From JAENVT01 sp963805445 (GTDB lineage: Bacteria > Actinomycetota > Acidimicrobiia > Acidimicrobiales > Ilumatobacteraceae), in the NCBI GenBank assembly GCA_963805445.1, contig CAWDUI010000011.1:186001-250000 (forward strand): 64,000 nt of DNA. The letters run 5' to 3'. The notes beneath the pieces are model-generated. The model was given only the letters and a program-made list of their open reading frames with translations. It made no database searches and was not told where the DNA came from. This document shows positions 58,527 to 64,000 of this stretch, piece after piece. Position numbers and translations under genes: made by a program. The first letter of the stretch is position 1; each line of letters opens with the position of its first letter.

Positions 58527-58938
58527 GTGCTCTCCCCCACCGCTGCCACGATCCGCCTGTTTCTCCACGTGCTGGCCGCGACCGTGTGGGTCGGCGGGCA
58601 GATCGCGCTGGCCGGACTCGTCGGCACGGTCCGCAAGCAATCGGCGGAGGCGCCGCGCGCCGTCGCCCGCGCCTTTGCCCGCCTGGCGTGGCCCGCGTTC
58701 GGCGTGCTCGTGATCACGGGGATCTGGAACCTGACGGCAGATCGATCTGGGCAACACCACCACCGCCTACCAGGTCACCGTGTTCGTCAAGATCGCGGTG
58801 GCCGTTGCTGCGGCGGTCTTTGTGCTGATCCACTCGCTGGGCACGTCGAAGTTGGCCCTCGCCCTCGGCGGTGCGCTGGGTCTCGTCTGCTCGCTGGCCG
58901 CGCTGTACCTCGGGATCCTCCTACGCACCGGCCACTGA
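58527..58938 (+). CDS. CopD-like small membrane protein, frameshifted
   Basis: 136 residues after removing an extra base near 58742. There are about four transmembrane segments: TIRLFLHVLAATVWVGGQIALAGL with a conserved H..WVGG pattern of CopD/DUF2269-like proteins, LAWPAFGVLVITGIWNL, YQVTVFVKIAVAVAAAVFVL, and LGLVCSLAALYLGILL. Function is unknown, perhaps copper or haem related. GTG start 9 bp after ispH; convergent with the acyl-CoA dehydrogenase. Confidence 0.7.
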
Positions 58939-58950
58939 CGAACGCTTCGA

Positions 58951-60158
58951 TCAGTTGCGCGGGACTTGGCTCCAGGGGACTTCGCGATCGACGCGTACGT
59001 CGCCGGGTAGGCCGAGGATCCGCTCGCCGAGGATGTTCTTCATGACCTCGGTCGTGCCACCCTCGATCGAGTTGGCCCGGCTGCGCAGGAAGGCCTTCTG
59101 CATGTTCTCGAACGCCATCGCCGTCTCCGGCCGCACCATCTCGTAGCTGCCGTAGAGCATCCCGTCGGCGCCCATCAGGTCGATGACCTTGGCGTAGATG
59201 TCTTTGTTGAGGTCGGCGAACGCCATCTTGGCGATCGAGCCCTCGGGGCCCGGGTCGCCCATCTTGCGGTTCTGGTTGGCGCGCACGTTGGTGAGGCGCA
59301 GCACCTCGGCCCGCGACCACAGCTTCATCACGTCGTCGAGGTCGGCAGCGTTCTTGCGCTCGTCCGGAAGGCCGGCCCACGTCGAGGTCAGCGCTTGGAT
59401 CGTGCCCGAGCCCTTCGGCGGCATGGTTCCGCCGATCGAGACCCGTTCGTTCATCAACGTCGTCAACGACACCCGCCAACCATCGCCCGGGCTTGCCGAG
59501 CATCTCGGAGTCGGCGATGTGCACGTCGGTGAAGTAGCACTCGTTGAACTCGGCTTCGCCCGTCATCTGACGAAGGGGGCGCACTTCGACGCCAGGGGCG
59601 TGCATGTCGACCACGAACGCGGTGAGACCGGCGTGCTTCACGGCCTCGGAGTCGGTGCGCACGACCAGGAGCCCGAACCGTGAGAGGTGGGCCAGCGTCG
59701 TCCAGACCTTCTGCCCGTTGACGACCCACTCATCGCCGTCACGGACGCCCTTGGCGGCCAGACCGGCGAAGTCGGATCCGGCGCCCGGCTCGCTGAACAG
59801 CTGGCACCAGATCTCCTCCCCGGTGAACAGCGGCCGCAGGTAGCGCTGCTTCTGCGCCTCACTGCCCCACATCACCACGGTGGGTGCGCACATGCCGTAC
59901 CCGATCGGGTTGCGGTAGTACGCGTTCGGCGCGCCAGCCGGCGGACAGGCGTTCGTTGACGATCTTCTGCAGCTTCGGGTTGAGGCCGAGGCCACCGTTG
60001 CCGACCGGGAAGTGCACCCACGCCAAGCCCTTGTCGAACTGCGCTCCGAGGAACGTCGTCGAGTCGTGCGTCTTGGGATCGCACTCGTCGAGCAGCTGGG
60101 CGGCGAGGTCTTCGACGATCTCCTCGTCACCACGCGTCTGTATCTCGGTAGCCGTCAT
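58951..60158 (-). CDS. Acyl-CoA dehydrogenase, frameshifted twice
   Basis: Flavoprotein of fatty-acid or related beta-oxidation, 401 residues when repaired. Motifs are NGGLGLNPKLQKIVNERLSA, APTVVMWGSEAQKQRYLRPLFTGEEIWCQLFSEPGAGSDFAGLAAK, VVNGQKVWTTLAH, GEAEFNECYFTDVHI, and C-terminal NSIEGGTTEVMKNILGERILGLP. Extra bases lie near 59937 and 59482. It lies among acyl-CoA enzymes here (acyl-CoA synthetase at 61536) and likely works in the same lipid catabolism. ATG at 60158. Confidence 0.92.
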
Positions 60159-60202
60159 GCCGCCCACGATACTGGTCGTGTACAACTACCGCAGAGCCGG
60201 GT

Positions 60203-60787
60203 CTACCCGTCGGCCTCATCGGTGTCGTCGGGCGCATCGAAACCCGCAGCTGCCAGGCGCTCCAGCAACTCGTCGCGGATGCTGCGTCCCGGCTCGCGGG
60301 CCCGCTCGCCGGTGACGCGCCAGCCGAGCCTGCTGCTGTAGAGCAGCGGAGGCTCCTTCAAGCGGCCCGCGCCGACGTCGACGACACGAGCAAAGAAGAG
60401 CTCGTGGTCGATCATTGGCTTGACCTCGAAGACGGTGCACCGCAACCACGCGATGCAGTTGCGCACGACCGGCATCTGCGTGCCCGGAATGGTCTCCAAG
60501 TAGTCGTCGGCGATGTAGCGAAACTTGCGCCCGGGATACGAGAAGTACTGCCCGACATCGACTTGGTCACCGGCAAGGATGCTGACGGCGAACTCCCCAC
60601 TCCCCACGATCAACGGGTGCGTGTCGTGCTTCGGCGACACGCTGGCCATCACGATCGGTTCCTCGAAGCTGACCTGGCACACCCAGTGGCTGCAGTACGC
60701 CCGCGTCACGCCGTCGTGGTGGGAGCCGACGACCTGCACGCCCTTCATCATCTGCCCGAGGCTGCGCTTGATCGTGGGATCGATCAT
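60203..60787 (-). CDS. Flavin reductase-like domain protein
   Basis: 194 residues, intact. FMN-binding split barrel of the flavin reductase/HpaC type: KRSLGQMMKGVQVVGSHHDG, CSHWVCQVSFEEPIVMASVSPKHDTHPLI, GEFAVSILAGDQVDVGQYFSYPGRKF, and a C-terminal strand NCIAWLRCTVFEV. It would reduce flavin with NAD(P)H for a partner monooxygenase, or be a small flavin sensor. Its start overlaps the stop of the SirB1-like gene (TGATG). Confidence 0.82.
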   Translation of the reverse strand: MIDPTIKRSLGQMMKGVQVVGSHHDGVTRAYCSHWVCQVSFEEPIVMASVSPKHDTHPLIVGSGEFAVSILAGDQVDVGQYFSYPGRKFRYIADDYLETIPGTQMPVVRNCIAWLRCTVFEVKPMIDHELFFARVVDVGAGRLKEPPLLYSSRLGWRVTGERAREPGRSIRDELLERLAAAGFDAPDDTDEADG

Positions 60788-61487
60788 CAGTTGAAGTGTC
60801 GCAGCCAACGACGGTGCTCGGCGCTCTCGTTGGCCAGCTCGGGATACGCGGCGCGGAGCCGCGCAAGGCGGGCGAGGAGAATCGGCTCGTCCCTGGTCAT
60901 CAGGCTGTGCTTCAGGTTGTTGAGAATGCGCATCGCAATCTCGCGGGCGCCTGTCGGCATCAACATCGACGGGCGAAACTCGGCGGCGCCTCCCATCCGC
61001 CGTTGCCACGACGCGATGATCCCGCCCGGTCGTAGCGAACCCCGTGGCCGAACGGGTCGGCAAAGGTGCCGGACTGCTGGTCGTGTATCACGAAGTGTCC
61101 AGGCAGGCCGATCCCGCGAATCGGCACGTCCAGTCGTTTGCCGACCTCGATGGCGACGACGCTGAGTGTGATCGGCATGCCGGCGCGCCGCGCCAGCACC
61201 TCGTTGAGCAGTGAGTTCCGCGGATGGTGGTAGTCGTCGCCGTCGCCGGTGAACAGGCCCGACGCGAACAGCGTGTCGACGATGCCGTCGAACGACGGCG
61301 GGCACAACGCGGCCACCTCGTCGAGGCCGACGATCACGGCGCCGACGTCGGCGGACTGGTCGAGGGAGGCTGCGATGAGCGCGCACAGCAGATCGAGGTG
61401 CCGGTCGACCGACGCCGTGTTGACGAGATCGGTGAAGCGGGCCGCAGCAGCGTCCATACGTGCCGTGCCGCTGCCCGCCGAATCCAT
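60787..61487 (-). CDS. SirB1/transglutaminase-like protein, frameshifted
   Basis: The N-terminal two-thirds resembles SirB1-type transglutaminase-like proteins: YHHPRNSLLNEVLARRAGMPITLSVVAIEVGKRLDVPIRGIGLPGHFVI, then TFADPFGHG. The segment ends in another frame with RILNNLKHSLMTRDE and a C-terminal helix. The shift near 61030, in a G-rich stretch, is explained best by one missing G, unlike most breaks here. About 233 residues. The role is unknown; the active-site cysteine found in true transglutaminases is not evident. Confidence 0.75.
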
Positions 61488-61535
61488 TCGTGCAAGGTAC
61501 CGCCTGCCCGAGGCCGCTCGGCTACCTTCGCCTTC

Positions 61536-63090
61536 GTGTATCCGGGAGCATTCGTCGCATCGCAGCCCGACAAGCCGGCACTGGTCATGGCCGGGTCGGG
61601 TTTCACCCAGACCTTCGCGGAGCTCGACGCCGCGGCCAACAGGCTGAGCCGTGTGTTGCGCGCCGTGGGCGTTCAGCCTGGCGATCACGTCGCGATCTGC
61701 ATGGAGAACCACGACCGCTACTTCGAGATCATCTGGGGCTGTCACTACGCGGGCGCGGTCTACACAGCGTGCTCCAGCCGTCTGACCGGCAGTGAGTTGC
61801 GCTACATCGTCAACGACTGCGGGGCCAAGGTGTTCATCACCTCGAAGTACAAGGCGGACCAAGCTGCGGAGATCATCGCTGACACGCCCGACGTCACCAC
61901 ACGGTTGATGATCGACGGGACGATCCCCGGCTACGACTCGTACGAGGAGGCGGTCGGCGCGCAGCCGTCAGCGCCACTCGACGAAGATCGCATTGCCGGC
62001 GACGACATGCTCTACTCCTCGGGCACCACCGGCAGGCCGAAGGGCGTGCACGCGCGAGTTCGCCGGCACACCGTTGGAGACCACCCCAGGCGGAGTTGCC
62101 GAGCTCCTGCAGATCCTCTTCGGTGTCACCAGCGACAGCGTGTACCTCTCCCCAGCGCCCTTCTACCATGCCGCGCCACTGCGGTTCTGCATGGGTGCGC
62201 AAGCGCTGGGCGCCACGGTCGTGGCGATGGAGCACTTCGACGCGGAGTCGTACCTCCAGCTGATCGATCGGTTCCGCGCCACCACGACCCAGGTGGTCCC
62301 GACCATGTTCGTTCGGCTGCTCAAGCTCGATCCCGAGGTTCGCGCCGAGTACGACGTGTCGTCGCTGCGGTACGTGATCCACGCCGCTGCTCCGTGCCCG
62401 GTCCCGGTCAAGCAGCAGATGATCGAGTGGTTCGGCCCGGTGCTGCACGAGTACTACGCGGGCACCGAGGGCAACGGGTTCGTGTACTGCAACAGCGAGA
62501 TGTGGCTGGCGCACGCAGGAACGGTCGGCACGCCGATCAACTGCGTCGTGCACATCTGTGGTGACGATGGCGCCGAGCTACCGCACGGCGAGTCCGGCAC
62601 CGTGTACTTCGAGGGCGGGGCGACGTTCGAGTACCACAACGATGCGGAGAAGACCTCGTCGTCACGACATCCACGTGGTTGGAGCACGCTCGGCGATGTC
62701 GGCTACCTCGACGACGACAACTACCTGTACCTCACGGATCGCAAGGCGTACATGATCATCGCCGGAGGTGTGAACGTGTATCCACAGGAGGCGGAGAACG
62801 TGTTGGTCACCCACCCGAAGGTGATCGACGTCGCCGTGTTCGGCGTGCCCAACGACGAGTTCGGCGAAGAGGTCAAAGCCGTCGTGCAGCCGGTCTCGAT
62901 GCCGGCGACTGCTGAAGAGGCGACGGCGCTCGCCAGCGAGCTGATCGCCTACTGCCGGTCACAGCTGACCGACATCAAGTGCCCACGCTCGATCGACTTC
63001 CGCGACGAGCTGCCGCGGCATCCGACCGGCAAGCTCTACAAGCGCCTGTTGAAGGACGAGTACTGGAAGGCCGCCGGCCGCTCCATCTGA
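61536..63090 (+). CDS. Acyl-CoA synthetase (AMP-forming), frameshifted
   Basis: ATP-dependent ligase making acyl-CoA, 517 residues after removing an extra base near 62053. Motifs are DDMLYSSGTTGRPKGV (P-loop), LGDVGYLDDDNYLYLTDRKAYMIIAGGVNVYPQEAEN, and C-terminal PRHPTGKLYKRLLKDEYW with the catalytic lysine. The amino part GVQPGDHVAICMENHDRYFEIIWGCHYAGAVY and the substrate pocket YVIHAAAPCPVPVKQQMIEW are typical of the fatty-acyl/long-chain group. GTG start. It is divergent from the SirB1-like gene. Confidence 0.92.
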
Positions 63091-63091
63091 G

Positions 63092-64000
63092 TCAGATCGC
63101 CGCGCCGGATTGGCGATGCAAGTTGGTCGAAGATCTCGGCCAACCTGAGGCTTTCGCGGCGGCCGAAGACCGGATCCGTGGTGCCGGTCGCGACCCCCTC
63201 GAAGTGCGCAACCATCCCTGCGTACGCATTGGCTCCGGCGCACTCGATGGTGTCGACCGACCCGTCGCGCCGTTCGATCGTGAGCTGGCTGGGTTCTTCG
63301 GGCCCCGGCACGTGCAGGCCGGGCACGGTGACCAGTCCATCGCTGGCCGACAGCGCCATCTGCTTGCGAACGGGCGCATCGAACGACACGTCGAACGACG
63401 AGCTGAAGCCGGCGCCCCAATCGACCCAGCCGGCCATGGCGATGTCGACGGCCAAGTCGTTGCGGGTGGCGCCGGCGGCCATTCCGACCGGGTCACGATC
63501 CGCCATCAGGAGGAACGGGGCGATGCAGTAGATGCCGATGTCGAACAGAGCCCCGGCGCCGCGCGTGTCGATGCGATGATCGCCACTGCTCATGTCCATC
63601 GGGTAGCTGAACGAGGCCCGGCCCGTTTGCAGCGTGCCGATCGAGCCGTCGGCGGCCAGCCCCAGCAGCGCCTGTGCCCGCGGATGGTGCGGCCACATGT
63701 ACGCCTCGAGGATGGTGCGGCCCGCGGCCTCGGCGTGATCGAAGAGCTTGGCACTTTCACCAGGCGACATCGTCAGCGGCTTCTCGCACAGCACGTGCTT
63801 GCCGGCGTCGAGGGCGCGGTGGCTCCACTCCGGGTGCAGATGGTTCGGCAATGGGTTGTACACGGCGTCGATGTCGCTGCGTTCCAACATCTCGGCGTAC
63901 GGCGTGAAGTCGTCGCCTCGCCTGCTGGGGGCATCGACGACGACATGGCCGGCCTGCTCGAAGGCAGGCTTCAGCGAACCCTGGAAGATGCGACTCGAGC
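63092..64000 (-). CDS. Gfo/Idh/MocA-family oxidoreductase (partial, 5' end beyond the window)
   Basis: At least 300 residues, open to the window edge. ERSDIDAVYNPLPNHLHPEWSHRALDAGKHVLCEKPLTMSP is the family motif, then RGAGALFDIGIYCIAPFLLM and the C-terminal NAYAGMVAHFEGVATG. The literal frame runs to 63036 into the acyl-CoA synthetase gene. One extra base near 63103 would give the stop at 63092-63094, just beyond the neighbour's end, which is the tidier reading. The upstream part (ASRIFQ-like SSRIFQGSLKPAFEQAGH) continues beyond 64000. Confidence 0.85.

Overview
The window is high-GC DNA from an actinobacterium, most likely of the Acidimicrobiia (inference). The evidence is the prokaryotic proteasome/pupylation locus (end of prcA, full pafA), the WhiB regulator, the DUF4193-like acidic protein, the HelY helicase beside tatB/tatC, and the garA-ftsR-bfn-merR block arranged as in mycobacteria and corynebacteria. 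There are about 66 protein genes, one tRNA, one tandem glycine riboswitch, and no insertion sequence or CRISPR array.

Layout. 1-10.5 kb: 3' end of prcA, a pxpABC 5-oxoprolinase operon lodged between prcA and pafA, two tandem signal peptidases, a GDPD phosphodiesterase, tatB-tatC, helY and a small lipid-kinase-like gene. 10.5-21 kb: MDR oxidoreductase, M20 amidohydrolase, double-length ThyX, DUF4193-like protein, acetyltransferase, enoyl-CoA hydratase, an RG-rich repeat protein, gamma-carbonic anhydrase, prmA, an APH-like kinase and whiB. 21-28.5 kb: a threonine aldolase/AsnO-type dioxygenase pair with a divergent RpiR regulator, an Idh-type oxidoreductase, pirin, an orphan Hcp and a second enoyl-CoA hydratase. 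28.5-34 kb: FKBP, a secreted serine hydrolase, a PLP decarboxylase-like enzyme and a CapA-like lipoprotein. 34-43 kb: riboswitch-controlled gcvP, a phasin-like protein with a lysine-rich tail, and on the minus strand gcvH-garA-ftsR-bfn and merR-gcvT. 43-51 kb: pgsA, SDR, HIT, SRAP, then a three-gene prepilin operon containing a giant repeat-rich VWA pilin, and a second tatA. 51-64 kb: HD-GYP signalling protein, secreted repeat protein, tRNA-Pro, der, DUF512 protein, ispH, acyl-CoA dehydrogenase, flavin reductase, SirB1-like protein, acyl-CoA synthetase and a partial oxidoreductase.

About half of the conserved genes are split between reading frames, nearly always in the direction of one extra base. 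This includes single-copy housekeeping genes such as der, ispH, gcvP, thyX and tatC. I read these as sequence or assembly errors and give each gene its whole span with the approximate lesion. Two seeming gene fusions (merR-gcvT and serine hydrolase-decarboxylase) are explained the same way.

The most unusual biology is the prepilin operon at 45.1-50.5 kb, whose 1,121-residue pilin carries a complete-looking VWA metal site and two repeat families. Next is a possible amino-acid-to-glycine route pairing a beta-hydroxylase with a threonine aldolase. The glycine system is also notable: a riboswitch with a visible Shine-Dalgarno-sequestering helix drives gcvP, while gcvH and gcvT flank the garA/ftsR block.
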